Below, piece after piece: positions 46,178 through 55,904 of a stretch of 64,000 nucleotides of DNA; position 1 is the first letter of the stretch, and every line of letters starts with the position of its first letter. The position numbers were made by a program, and so were the translations under genes. The notes below the pieces were generated by a model that saw only the letters and a list, made by a program, of their open reading frames with translations, ran no database searches and was not told the origin of the DNA. This DNA comes from Bacteroidota bacterium. GTDB taxonomy: Bacteria; Bacteroidota; Bacteroidia; Bacteroidales; F082. Location of the stretch: contig NYYH01000014.1 of NCBI GenBank assembly GCA_002686705.1, positions 51,774-115,773 on the forward strand, read 5' to 3'.

Positions 46178-47356
46178 ATGACAACCAGTCAATATAATCA
46201 TCCCGACTATTTTTGTATCGATGATATACTAAGCGATGAACATAAATTAATTAGAGATTCTGTCAGAGATTGGGTAAACAGACGTGTAATACCAATAATT
46301 GACGAAGCCTGTCAAAAACACGAATTTCCTATTCACCTAATGAAAGAACTTGGAGAAATAGGAGCATTTGGACCATACATTCCTGAGAAATACGGGGGTG
46401 CCGGATTAGATCAAATTTCATATGGTCTGATTATGCAGGAACTTGAAAGAGGAGACTCCGCAATCCGGTCTGCAGCATCGGTACAGTCGTCACTTGTAAT
46501 GTATCCTATTTTCAAATTTGGGAGTGAAGAGCAAAAACTAAAATACTTGCCTGCGTTAGCTAGTGGAGAAATGATTGGTGCATTTGGTCTAACAGAACCT
46601 GATCATGGGTCTGATCCTGGAAGTATGAAAACGAGAATTGAAGATAAAGGAGACCATTACTTATTAAATGGTGCAAAAATGTGGATTACAAACGCCACAA
46701 ATGCTGATGTTAGTGTGGTTTGGGCCAAAGATGAGAACAAGGTAGTTAGAGGATTGTTGGTTGAAAAGGGAATGCCCGGATTTACTGCGCCTGAAACTTT
46801 AAGGAAATGGTCTTTGAGAGCCTCAGTTACAGGTGAATTAGTATTCGACAATGTGAAAGTTCCTAAGGAAAATCTATTACCAGGAGTTGAAGGATTAAAG
46901 GGGCCATTAATGTGTCTTAACTCTGCCCGATACGGTATTGCCTGGGGAGTTATTGGTGCTGCATGCGATTGCTATGATACCGCATTAAGATACTCACTTG
47001 AAAGAAAACAGTTTAACAAACCAATTGCCGGGTTTCAGTTAACTCAGAAAAAACTGGCTGAAATATTAACCGAAATTACTAAAGCTCAACTTCTTGCATG
47101 GCGTCTTGGAACTTTGAGAAATGATGATAAGGCAACACCGGCACAAATCTCGATGACAAAAAGAAATAATGTTGAAATTGCCCTAAAGATAGCCAGAGAT
47201 TCGCGTCAAATTCTTGGAGCAATGGGAATTACCGGTGACTTCCCAATGATGAGGCATATGATGAACCTGGAATCCGTTATTACTTATGAAGGATCCCATG
47301 ACATACATCTTCTGATTACCGGTTTTGATATTACTGGAGAGAATGCCTTTGTATAA
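46178..47356 (+). CDS. gcdH: Acyl-CoA dehydrogenase, glutaryl-CoA dehydrogenase-like
   Basis: A 392-residue flavoenzyme. Glutaryl-CoA dehydrogenases oxidise and decarboxylate glutaryl-CoA to crotonyl-CoA, the last step of benzoyl-CoA and lysine degradation. Features are GLTEPDHGSDPGSMKT, YLLNGAKMWITNA, the catalytic glutamate in TYEGSHDI (about residue 371) and the C-terminal ITG-x-x-AF. I use the ATG at 46178; the frame also opens with a TTG two codons earlier. It is the first gene of the catabolic cluster. Whether it decarboxylates cannot be told, since non-decarboxylating forms look similar. Confidence 0.87.
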   Translation: MTTSQYNHPDYFCIDDILSDEHKLIRDSVRDWVNRRVIPIIDEACQKHEFPIHLMKELGEIGAFGPYIPEKYGGAGLDQISYGLIMQELERGDSAIRSAASVQSSLVMYPIFKFGSEEQKLKYLPALASGEMIGAFGLTEPDHGSDPGSMKTRIEDKGDHYLLNGAKMWITNATNADVSVVWAKDENKVVRGLLVEKGMPGFTAPETLRKWSLRASVTGELVFDNVKVPKENLLPGVEGLKGPLMCLNSARYGIAWGVIGAACDCYDTALRYSLERKQFNKPIAGFQLTQKKLAEILTEITKAQLLAWRLGTLRNDDKATPAQISMTKRNNVEIALKIARDSRQILGAMGITGDFPMMRHMMNLESVITYEGSHDIHLLITGFDITGENAFV

Positions 47357-47396
47357 CATAACCCATAATAGCTAGAAAAAAACTACAGATAACATA

Positions 47397-48293
47397 ATGT
47401 ATATTTCAGATTTTAATTATTTCAGACCCAAATCAATAAAAGAAGCGACTACATTGCTTGAGAACAGCGATGATGGAGCACCTATTGCTGGTGGAACAGA
47501 TTTGTTGGTTGAAATTAAACAAGGACTCAGACATCATGAAGATATTATCTCGCTCACTGATATTGAAGAGTTAAAAATCATCAGCGAAGTTCCTGAAGGC
47601 ATTTTCCTTGGAGCGGGATTAACTCATAATGAGCTGATATCATCAACAATAATAATAAACAAATTACCTGCTATAGCTCAGGCTGCTTCAAAAATAGGCT
47701 GTGATCAGGTTCGAAATAAAGGAACAATCGGTGGGAACATTTGCACGGCAGCTTCCTGTTGTGACTTGGGTCCGGTTTTATTAACTCTCAATGCCAGTGT
47801 GGAACTTGCAAGTTCTGTTGAAACACGAACTGTACCACTAATAGATTTTTTTGTTTTTCACCGGAAAACCACAATAAAAAAGGGAGAACTTGTAACGAGG
47901 ATTTTTGTTCCTCATCCTGAGCCATACACTAGAGTATATTTTGAAAAATTCGGACTAAGAGAAGCTGCAGCTGTATCCGTTGCTTCGGTAGCTGTGATGG
48001 TAAAATTACATGAAGGAGTGTGTGATGATGCATGCATAGTTATTGGTGCAGTTGCACCAACACCAAAAATAAGTAATAGATCAATCGACCATATAGTAGG
48101 TAAAGACATTTCACTTCTTTCAGAAGACTCACAAATTCTAATGCAAGCTGGAAATGCAGCTGCAGAAGATGCAATTCCTATCGATGATATCAGGGGTGGT
48201 GCAAATTACAGGAGAGATCTAATAAAAGTTCTTACTCGCAGAGCAATTGTTAAGGCTATAGATCTGGCGCAATTAAATCATGAAGATAAATGA
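47397..48293 (+). CDS. Molybdenum hydroxylase, FAD-binding subunit
   Basis: A 298-residue medium subunit of the xanthine dehydrogenase family that passes electrons from the iron-sulfur centres to NAD or another acceptor. FAD motifs are APIAGGTDLLVEI and TIGGNICTAASCCDLGP. The length leaves no room for the roughly 40-residue insertion that carries an extra 4Fe-4S cluster in 4-hydroxybenzoyl-CoA reductase. The enzyme therefore looks more like a hydroxylase than a dehydroxylating reductase. Its stop overlaps the next ATG by four bases (ATGA). Confidence 0.9.
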   Translation: MYISDFNYFRPKSIKEATTLLENSDDGAPIAGGTDLLVEIKQGLRHHEDIISLTDIEELKIISEVPEGIFLGAGLTHNELISSTIIINKLPAIAQAASKIGCDQVRNKGTIGGNICTAASCCDLGPVLLTLNASVELASSVETRTVPLIDFFVFHRKTTIKKGELVTRIFVPHPEPYTRVYFEKFGLREAAAVSVASVAVMVKLHEGVCDDACIVIGAVAPTPKISNRSIDHIVGKDISLLSEDSQILMQAGNAAAEDAIPIDDIRGGANYRRDLIKVLTRRAIVKAIDLAQLNHEDK

Positions 48294-51112
48294 AGCACAT
48301 AATAAATATAAATGTAAACGGGGATGATCGGGAGGTAGCAGTCAGATCTGGTGCAACACTACTCGATGTACTAAGAGATGATCTACGACTTACTGGTACT
48401 AAAAAGGGGTGTGGACTTGGAGATTGTGGAGCATGTACTGTAATTCTTGACGGAAAGTCAGTAAATTCATGTCTTATACTGGCTCTTGAGGCTGATGGTA
48501 AAAAGATAGAAACAATTGAAGGTCTGTCAGGCAGGAAGAAACTTCATCCAATACAACAGGCTTTTGTTGAAAAAGGAGCTATTCAATGTGGATATTGTAC
48601 TCCCGGGATGATAATGCAGGTAAAAGCTGTTCTGGATGAAAATCCCAACCCTTCAGAAGAGGAGATAAAAAAAGCCTTAAGTGGCAATTTGTGTCGATGT
48701 ACCGGATATACTAAAATAATAGAAGCTGTTGAGTCCGCTAAAGCATACATGAATGGTGAGGAACAGAAGAAAATAGAATTTCAACCTCAAAAATCAGCAC
48801 TGGATTTGTCAGTTGTTGGAAAGCGTCTTCCCAAGATTGATGCCCCTGATAAAGCAACAGGTAAAGCACTTTACACAGATGATATTACCCTTAATAATAT
48901 GTTATATGGGAAATTACTTCTAAGTCCTGTTCCTCACGCTAAGATTAAATCAATAGACACTAAACAAGCTTTAGAGCTACCTGGTGTAAAGGCGATAATG
49001 ACAGGTGATGATGTCCCGGATGTTATGTGGGGAACCTCCCCTCCACGTTATGATGAAAATGTGTTGGCTAAAAATAAGGTAAGATTTGTGGGTGATGTTG
49101 TAGCGGCTGTTGCTGCTGTGGATGAAGAAACATGTTACAAGGCTTTAGAACTGATCAAAGTGGAATATGAGGAACTTCCGGCAGTATTTGATCCGATGGA
49201 AGCAATGAAGGATGGTGCACCAAGGCTTTTTGATGACAAATATGAAAACAATATCAATACTCGTATAGATCATCATTTTGGTGATATTGACAAAGGGTTC
49301 GCTGATGCTGATCACATTCGGGAAGAACGTTTCGTTGGTAATAGAACATATCAAAATCCAATGGAACCACATTGCTCTATTGCTGAGTGGGATAACCATG
49401 GGAGAGTTACGTTACATACATCAACTCAGGTGGTTCATTATGTACATCATCAACTTTCAAGAATATTAAGCCTGCCTTTAGGCGATATAAGGGTTATCAT
49501 GACACATTGTGGAGGAGGTTTTGGTGCAAAGGCAGCAACCACAACCATTGAAGTCATGTCATGTTTTCTTGCCAAAGAAACAGGATGCCCTGTAAAGATG
49601 AGATTTACCCGGGAAGAAATGTATCTTTTCGGTAGAGGAAGGCACAAGCAATATATCAACATGAAGATAGGCGTGAAAAATGACGGGACAATTACTGCTG
49701 TTAAGCAAAAAGCGGTTCTTGAAGGTGGTGCTTATTCAAGTTTTGGAATTGTGTCTGCTTATTATGCCGGTTCAATGCTTACTACTCTTTATAAATTTGA
49801 TAACTACAAATACGACGGATACAGGGTAAATACTAACCTCCCACCTTGTGGTGCTTTTAGGGGCCATGGATGTCCTCACCCCAGATTTGCATTTGAATCG
49901 TTGTTGTCGATGATCGCGAATGATATAGGCATGGACCCAATCGACATACGACTGAAAAATGCAATGGAACCAGAATATCATACTTGCAATGATCTTGATA
50001 TCCATTCGTGTGAATTTACTGCGTGTATTGAAGATGTAAAGAAAAAATCAGATTGGGATAAAAAGAGGGGAACCCTTCCCAAAGGCAGAGGCATTGGAAT
50101 TGGTTGTGGCGGATTTGTCTCAGGGGCTGGGTATCCGATATATAGATCCCAATTTCCTCATTCCAATGCAATCATTAAAATTTTGGAAGATGGTTCCAAA
50201 GCGGTTCTATTCATCGGTGATGCTGATATTGGCCAAGGTTCGGATACAGTTCTTGCTATGGCGGCATGTGAGGCAATGGGAATAACATTTGACAGGATTA
50301 GTGTTGTATCAGCTGATAGCGACCTTACTCCAATTGGCTTTGGTGCATATTCAAGCCGCGTGACTTTAATGGGTGGAAATGCATGTAAAATGGCCGGTGA
50401 GGAAATTAAAAAACAAATACTCAAAGCCGCATCCGAGATTCTAAAAGTAGACGAAAGTCTTTTGGAGGCTAAGGAGAATAAAATTTACGTGAAAGATAAT
50501 CCGAAGATATCAATACCATGGGAAGATGCTGGATTTGCACATTTTTCTAATAAAGGTCCACTTGTAGGAAAAGGGCATTACTCTCCTCCTAAAGGCCTTG
50601 GCGGTAAATATAAAGGAGCCGCTGTAGGTACATCTCCGGCATATTCATTTTCAGCAACTGTTTGCGAAGTCGATGTTGACATGGACACAGGCAAAGTTAA
50701 AGTTCTTAATTTTTGGGATGCTCACGACTGTGGAACTGCAATAAATCCGATGGCAGCAGAAGGTCAAGCTGAAGGAGCCGTTGTAATGGGTATGAGTGAA
50801 GTTCTTTTTGAGAATGAGGTATTCGATAAACATGGAAAAATGTTGAATGCAGATCTTCACAATTATCTTATTGCCACATCGGCTGATATGCCAGAAATAA
50901 ACTCTACAATTGTTGATAGTTATGAGCCCGAAGGACCTTTTGGTGCTAAAGAAATTGGTGAAGGAGCAACGTTACCAATCCTTGGAGCTATAGCAAATGC
51001 TATTGCCAACGCCATCGGGGTTCAAATATTTGAATTACCTATCACTCCTGAAAAAGTACTAAAAGCAATTCGCTCTAAGACAGAAAATTCAATACCAGAC
51101 CATAAAAATTAA
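48290..51112 (+). CDS. Molybdenum hydroxylase, fused 2Fe-2S and molybdopterin subunit
   Basis: A 940-residue protein joining two subunits that are often separate. Residues 1-155 hold two 2Fe-2S clusters: C41, C46, C49, C61 and C100, C103, C135, C137. From about 175 on is the molybdopterin-binding part (GGGFGAKAATTT, AFRGHGCPHPRFAFES, GDADIGQGSDT). The catalytic glutamate lies in GAKEIGEGATLP (about residue 891). The family hydroxylates aromatic or heteroaromatic rings, purines and aldehydes using water. With the FAD subunit it forms one enzyme. The substrate is probably an aromatic or N-heteroaromatic acid or its CoA ester, inferred from the neighbours. Confidence 0.9.
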   Translation: MKHIININVNGDDREVAVRSGATLLDVLRDDLRLTGTKKGCGLGDCGACTVILDGKSVNSCLILALEADGKKIETIEGLSGRKKLHPIQQAFVEKGAIQCGYCTPGMIMQVKAVLDENPNPSEEEIKKALSGNLCRCTGYTKIIEAVESAKAYMNGEEQKKIEFQPQKSALDLSVVGKRLPKIDAPDKATGKALYTDDITLNNMLYGKLLLSPVPHAKIKSIDTKQALELPGVKAIMTGDDVPDVMWGTSPPRYDENVLAKNKVRFVGDVVAAVAAVDEETCYKALELIKVEYEELPAVFDPMEAMKDGAPRLFDDKYENNINTRIDHHFGDIDKGFADADHIREERFVGNRTYQNPMEPHCSIAEWDNHGRVTLHTSTQVVHYVHHQLSRILSLPLGDIRVIMTHCGGGFGAKAATTTIEVMSCFLAKETGCPVKMRFTREEMYLFGRGRHKQYINMKIGVKNDGTITAVKQKAVLEGGAYSSFGIVSAYYAGSMLTTLYKFDNYKYDGYRVNTNLPPCGAFRGHGCPHPRFAFESLLSMIANDIGMDPIDIRLKNAMEPEYHTCNDLDIHSCEFTACIEDVKKKSDWDKKRGTLPKGRGIGIGCGGFVSGAGYPIYRSQFPHSNAIIKILEDGSKAVLFIGDADIGQGSDTVLAMAACEAMGITFDRISVVSADSDLTPIGFGAYSSRVTLMGGNACKMAGEEIKKQILKAASEILKVDESLLEAKENKIYVKDNPKISIPWEDAGFAHFSNKGPLVGKGHYSPPKGLGGKYKGAAVGTSPAYSFSATVCEVDVDMDTGKVKVLNFWDAHDCGTAINPMAAEGQAEGAVVMGMSEVLFENEVFDKHGKMLNADLHNYLIATSADMPEINSTIVDSYEPEGPFGAKEIGEGATLPILGAIANAIANAIGVQIFELPITPEKVLKAIRSKTENSIPDHKN

Positions 51113-51130
51113 TATTAAAAAATAGAACCA

Positions 51131-51904
51131 ATGGAAAAGAGAAATTACGCTAATATCAGCATGAATTTGGAAGGCAAGTCAGCAATTGTAACTGGTGGCA
51201 GCTTGGGAATTGGTGCAGCCATCGCCCTAAAACTGGCTGAATGTGGGGCTAATGTCGCAATAAACTATAGAAAACATAAAGAAGAGGCTGAAGAAGTAAT
51301 TAACCAGATTAATGCCATGGGAGTGAAGGGCCTTTTAGTACAGGCTGATATTTCTAACTATGAAGATGCAGCAAGAATGATTGAAACTGCTACAAATGAA
51401 TTTGGAGGAATCGATATTCTTGTAAATAATGCTGGAATTAACTGGGATGGAGTGATATGGAAAATGTCAGAAGAGCAATGGGATAGCGTAATAAACATTA
51501 ACCTTAAAGGGTACTTTAATTATATTCGTGCGGTATCACCAATCTTCAGGGAGCAAAAATCAGGAAAAATTGTCAACATTACATCTATCAATGGAATGCG
51601 GGGAAAATTTGGCCAGTCTAATTATACTGCATCAAAAGCTGGAATTATTGGGCTAACGAAAACTGTTGCCAGAGAGTTAGGAAAATATGGTATAAATGTC
51701 AACGCGATTGCTCCGGGACTTATTGAAACCGACATGATGAAAAATGCGGATGAAAGTGTGCGTACAGCAGCAATTGCAGATATTGTGATTAATAGGATCG
51801 GACAGCCCGAAGAAGTAGCAAATGTCACAGCATTCCTATCCTCTGATCTGTCTCGCCATATAACCGGTGAATGCATAAAAGTAGACGGAGGTCAATATAT
51901 TTAA
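51131..51904 (+). CDS. Short-chain dehydrogenase/reductase, FabG-like
   Basis: A 257-residue SDR. The NAD(P) motif is TGGSLGIGAA (21-30), with NNAG at 99-102 and the catalytic Ser152, Tyr165 and Lys169. The C-terminus AFLSSDLSRHITGECIKVDGG is typical of 3-oxoacyl-ACP/CoA reductases. In this cluster it probably oxidises a 3-hydroxyacyl-CoA intermediate, in place of the usual fatty acid synthesis role. It lies 18 bp after the Mo subunit gene and 29 bp before the thiolase gene. Confidence 0.86.
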   Translation: MEKRNYANISMNLEGKSAIVTGGSLGIGAAIALKLAECGANVAINYRKHKEEAEEVINQINAMGVKGLLVQADISNYEDAARMIETATNEFGGIDILVNNAGINWDGVIWKMSEEQWDSVININLKGYFNYIRAVSPIFREQKSGKIVNITSINGMRGKFGQSNYTASKAGIIGLTKTVARELGKYGINVNAIAPGLIETDMMKNADESVRTAAIADIVINRIGQPEEVANVTAFLSSDLSRHITGECIKVDGGQYI

Positions 51905-51933
51905 TAATATTCATTTCAAAAACGATATAAACC

Positions 51934-53124
51934 ATGGAGTTAAATGATATAGTAGCCATATCGGCATGTAGGACAGCAATGGGAAAATTTGGCGGAACAC
52001 TCAAAGATATTCCAGCTTATGATCTTGGAGCAGTAGTAATAAAAGAGGCGTTAAAGAGGGCATCCATTACCGGTGAACAGGTAGATGATGTTATTTTGGG
52101 AAGCTGCCGTCAGGCGGGAAATGGACCTAATCCTGCAAGAACAGCTTCTGTAAAAGGTGGAGTTTCTTTATCAGCTCCTGTAATTACTTTGAATATGGCT
52201 TGTCCTTCTGGTATGAGAGCTGTAGCTTTGGCTTCTCAATCTCTCAGACTTGGTGAGGCTGATATTGTTATGGTTGGAGGATTTGATAGTATGAGCTCAA
52301 TCCCATATTTGTTAAAAGGCGCTAGGTGGGAAGGATTTAAAATGGGAAATAAAGTTATTGAAGATGGCTGGAGCGACAGTATTGACCCATTGATCGGTCA
52401 GGGAATGGGTGATACTGCAGAAAATCTTTATGATAAATATAAAATTTCCAGAGAGAAACAGGATGAATTTGCTGTTGGCAGTCATCTAAAAGCTTATGAA
52501 GCACAGAAAAATGGATGGTTTGATGAAGAAATTGTTCCGGTTGAAATTCCGGCAACCAGGAGAACACCAGCAATAATTTTTGACAAGGATGAAACAATCC
52601 GACATGAGATAAATAAAGAGAAGATGGCTAAGATGAGGCCAGCTTTTCGAAAAGACGGGACGGTTACAGCAGCGAATGCTTGTGGGTTAAGTGATGGTGC
52701 AACGGCTATTGTATTTACAACCAGGAAAATGGCTGAACAGCTGGGCGTTAAGCCATTATTCTCTATAGTTTCCTATGCACAAGTAGCAGTTGATCCCTCC
52801 ACCATGGGTGAAGGTCCTGCTCTTTCTATACCTGCTGCTTTAGAAAAAGCAGGAATGACATTAGACCAAATGGATCTGATAGAGGTAAATGAAGCTTTTG
52901 CTATCCAAGTACTTGCAAATGAACACGAGTTAAATTGGGATCCTACAAAACTTAATGTTCATGGAGGAGCTATTGCATTAGGACATCCAACTGGAATTAG
53001 TGGTGCTCGTATACTTGTAACAGGGTATCATGCATTAAAGCGCCTGGAAAAAACTTATTGTGTGGCTGGCATATGTGGCGGAGGCGGTGTTAGTACCGCG
53101 ATGATAATAAAACGAGAATCTTAA
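51934..53124 (+). CDS. Acetyl-CoA C-acyltransferase (thiolase)
   Basis: A 396-residue thiolase cleaving 3-oxoacyl-CoA to acetyl-CoA and a shortened acyl-CoA. The nucleophile is Cys90 in NMACPSGMRA. The active-site histidine lies in HGGAIALGHPTGISGAR and the second cysteine in GICGGGGV. The sequence around these is slightly unusual (MACPSG where most have VCGSG), which suggests a specialised branch. It closes the beta-oxidation part of the cluster; 220 bases without a gene separate it from the reductase genes. Confidence 0.92.
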   Translation: MELNDIVAISACRTAMGKFGGTLKDIPAYDLGAVVIKEALKRASITGEQVDDVILGSCRQAGNGPNPARTASVKGGVSLSAPVITLNMACPSGMRAVALASQSLRLGEADIVMVGGFDSMSSIPYLLKGARWEGFKMGNKVIEDGWSDSIDPLIGQGMGDTAENLYDKYKISREKQDEFAVGSHLKAYEAQKNGWFDEEIVPVEIPATRRTPAIIFDKDETIRHEINKEKMAKMRPAFRKDGTVTAANACGLSDGATAIVFTTRKMAEQLGVKPLFSIVSYAQVAVDPSTMGEGPALSIPAALEKAGMTLDQMDLIEVNEAFAIQVLANEHELNWDPTKLNVHGGAIALGHPTGISGARILVTGYHALKRLEKTYCVAGICGGGGVSTAMIIKRES

Positions 53125-53344
53125 AATTCATCATTATATTATTCTATCCGTTTTCTATTACCTACAACAGTTCCAGGAACAACTGAATTTTTTTATTCAT
53201 CATCATCTTATCAAGTTGATGGTACTTATTCTAGGAAAATTATAATTGGCTTTATTCTTTAAGAAAGAATGCCAATGCGCATAATAAAAAAAAAGCTATA
53301 TTTTAGCATAAATTTTTTCAAAATAACACAGTTTATATCTTGAG

Positions 53345-54511
53345 ATGTCAAAATTAAAGGAACTTACGAATAAATGCGAAAGTCTTGCATTTGATTTAAA
53401 TTTTAATGCAGCAAAAAAATGGAAATCAGAGAAGGAAAATAGAGTCCTGATAGGCTATATGCCAATTTATTTCCCCAGAGAAATCATTCATGCTGTTGAA
53501 GGGCTTGCTGTTGGAATTATGGGCGGCGGTGACAGAAAACAAATTATAGTTGGTGATGCATATTACCAATCATACATATGTCATATTCCACGTGGGATTA
53601 TTGAAATGGCATTATCAGGTCATTTCGAAAAATTTGACGGTTTTGTTTTTCCATCAATTTGTGATGTTATTCGCAATTTATCAGGGATGTTTCAGTTATC
53701 CAATATTGGAAAATTCGCAAAATATATGGATTTTCCTCAGGATTTTAATTCTGAAATAGGAGGAGAATTTTATATTACTGAAATGAATTCAGTCCTCTCT
53801 AAAATTAAAGAAATTAACGGAGTTGAATTAACAACCGAGGCGCTGAATAATTCTATTACATTGTTTAATAAAAACAGGCAACTAATCGAAGAAATATATA
53901 ATATTAGACAATCTTTTCCGTGGAGATTGTCAGCTGTCGATACGTACCACATTGTTAGAGCTGGAATGGTTATTCCGGTTGAGGAACATAACAAAATCCT
54001 TGAAGAGGTTCTTGTTGAGATAAGGAAGGACATTGGTCAGCAGTTGGATAAAATTAAAGTTGTTGTATCAGGTTCATTTTGTGAGCAACCTCCGGTTTCT
54101 TTAATAAAAACTATTGAAATGGCTGGATGTTATATCCTCGACGACGATTTTATGCAAGGATCGCGTTGGATACAGGGTGATGTTGATGATCAATCCAATA
54201 ATCCATTAGAGGCTCTTGCCGAGGCATATATAAATAGTAGTACATTTTCGTCATCTGTTTATGATGTTGATAACCATAAAGGCGCAAGACTTATAAACCT
54301 TGTAAAAATGAGAGATGCTGATGGAGTTATTTTTGCTGCACCAAGTTTTTGCGATCCAGCATTGCTAGATAATCCATTATATAACATTGAATGTGAAAAA
54401 GAGAATATCAGATATATAAATTTTCAATACCACGAAAATATTGGACAGTTTAAAGTAATAAAGGAACAAGTCGGAGCCTTCTCCGATTCAATCAAACTAT
54501 GGGAAGCATAG
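53345..54511 (+). CDS. bcrC: Benzoyl-CoA reductase-like subunit BcrC
   Basis: A 388-residue protein of the 2-hydroxyacyl-CoA dehydratase/benzoyl-CoA reductase family (HgdB/BcrC). It matches the usual BcrC length and is the first gene of a set in the order C-B-A-D. Candidate iron-sulfur ligands are C79 (SYICHIPRG), C106 (PSICDVIRN) and C336 (PSFCDP); C246 and C262 lie in SGSFCEQPP and the following helix. With BcrB it would form the site where an aromatic CoA ester is reduced by low-potential electrons. The true substrate is not proven. Confidence 0.85.
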   Translation: MSKLKELTNKCESLAFDLNFNAAKKWKSEKENRVLIGYMPIYFPREIIHAVEGLAVGIMGGGDRKQIIVGDAYYQSYICHIPRGIIEMALSGHFEKFDGFVFPSICDVIRNLSGMFQLSNIGKFAKYMDFPQDFNSEIGGEFYITEMNSVLSKIKEINGVELTTEALNNSITLFNKNRQLIEEIYNIRQSFPWRLSAVDTYHIVRAGMVIPVEEHNKILEEVLVEIRKDIGQQLDKIKVVVSGSFCEQPPVSLIKTIEMAGCYILDDDFMQGSRWIQGDVDDQSNNPLEALAEAYINSSTFSSSVYDVDNHKGARLINLVKMRDADGVIFAAPSFCDPALLDNPLYNIECEKENIRYINFQYHENIGQFKVIKEQVGAFSDSIKLWEA

Positions 54512-54580
54512 CATATATTCCCTTTTTAGAAATGCATTTTTTTAGATAGAATTAAATAAGAAATTGAATAAATAATAAAT

Positions 54581-55858
54581 ATGTCGGGAAAAGTAGAGAA
54601 AGAAAAAAGTATGATTCTTCAAAAGGAAATGATTGGGGGATTATTTAAAGAATTAGGTAACGCAAAACAAAGTGGTAAAAAAGTTGTTTACACATTCGTG
54701 CCAGGAAATCTGTCTGAACTAATTCGTTCATTCGATATGCTTCCAGTTTATCCTGAGATTAATGCTTTGCAATCTGGCATGAGGAAAAAATCAGATGAAT
54801 ATATAAAGGAAGCTGAGAAATGGGGTCATTCGGAAGATGTTTGTACTTATGTAAAGTGTGATGTAGGAATGATGCTTAAAGGAAATATCGGTCCTACTGG
54901 CGAGAAAATACCTGATCCCGATTTGTTGCTATTAAGCTACACGGGCTGTTTTACTTTCCTCAAATGGTTCGAAAACCTTGAGAGGCTTTATCCTGGGGTT
55001 CCAGTTGCCTTAATTCATACACCATATCAGGAAAACGGAGAAATAACTCCCGAAATGACTGAATATATGGTGCGGCAACTTAAGAATGATGTGATACCAA
55101 AAATGGAACAGGTTTCAGGCAAAAAGTATGACCCTGATAAACTTAAAACCATATTACAGCATTCTGCCGATACTGAAGATTTAATCGTTAAAATATTTAG
55201 CACAACCAAAAATGTTCCATCACCTATCGATGCTTATTTCGCTGGAGTTTATTATATCGGTCCAATAAATATTGGTTTTAGAGGGACACCAGAAGCAACA
55301 GAATATTACAAAGAACTCTACAGTGAAATTCTGGAACGTGTTCGTCTTGGTTTAGGACCAGTAACACCTGAAGGAGAAATGGAAGAAGAAAAATTCAGAC
55401 TGGTTGTTGAAGGCCCTCCTAACTGGACAAGTTTCAGAGAGTTTTGGAAACTGTTTTATGATATGGGAACTGTAATAGTATCGTCTTCATATACAAGAGT
55501 AGGAGGGGTTTATAAAAATGGGTTCAGGCATGATCCCAATAGGTTGTTAGAGAGTTTATCTGAATATTGTATGGGATGCTATACTAACATGAACCTTCAA
55601 CAAAGAGTTGACATGCTTTCTCAGGAAATCAAAGATTATAAAGCAGACGGCTTCTTAGTAAATTCAATAAAGAGCTGCAATTCATTTTCTGCTGGGCAGT
55701 TACTAATTATGAGAACTCTTGAAGACAGACTAGGAGTACCTGTTGGATTTATTGAATCAGATTTGGTAGACCCGAGATATTTTTCATATTCAAATATTAA
55801 AAACAGACTTGAATCTTTTTTCCAGATGCTGGAACAGAGAAAGTTGAATGTTTATTAG
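54581..55858 (+). CDS. bcrB: Benzoyl-CoA reductase-like subunit BcrB
   Basis: A 425-residue partner of BcrC, close to the usual BcrB length. Family features are FVPGNLSELIRSFDMLPVYPE near the N-terminus and the cysteines C88, C93 (DVCTYVKCDVG), C123, C330, C333 (EYCMGCYTN) and C366 (IKSCNSFS), from which the cluster ligands come. N-SIKSCNSFSAGQL matches the H/N-x-x-x-x-C-x-x-x-S pattern of HgdA/BcrB proteins. It is separated from bcrC by 69 bases and from bcrA by 46. Confidence 0.85.
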   Translation: MSGKVEKEKSMILQKEMIGGLFKELGNAKQSGKKVVYTFVPGNLSELIRSFDMLPVYPEINALQSGMRKKSDEYIKEAEKWGHSEDVCTYVKCDVGMMLKGNIGPTGEKIPDPDLLLLSYTGCFTFLKWFENLERLYPGVPVALIHTPYQENGEITPEMTEYMVRQLKNDVIPKMEQVSGKKYDPDKLKTILQHSADTEDLIVKIFSTTKNVPSPIDAYFAGVYYIGPINIGFRGTPEATEYYKELYSEILERVRLGLGPVTPEGEMEEEKFRLVVEGPPNWTSFREFWKLFYDMGTVIVSSSYTRVGGVYKNGFRHDPNRLLESLSEYCMGCYTNMNLQQRVDMLSQEIKDYKADGFLVNSIKSCNSFSAGQLLIMRTLEDRLGVPVGFIESDLVDPRYFSYSNIKNRLESFFQMLEQRKLNVY

Positions 55859-55904
55859 CAGTTACTGCAATTGAATACTATTTGTTAAACAAAAAAGAAT
55901 TTCA

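Noticed and set aside
47397..51112. Calling the Mo enzyme 4-hydroxybenzoyl-CoA reductase outright
   Set aside because: The FAD subunit lacks the extra iron-sulfur loop that defines that enzyme.
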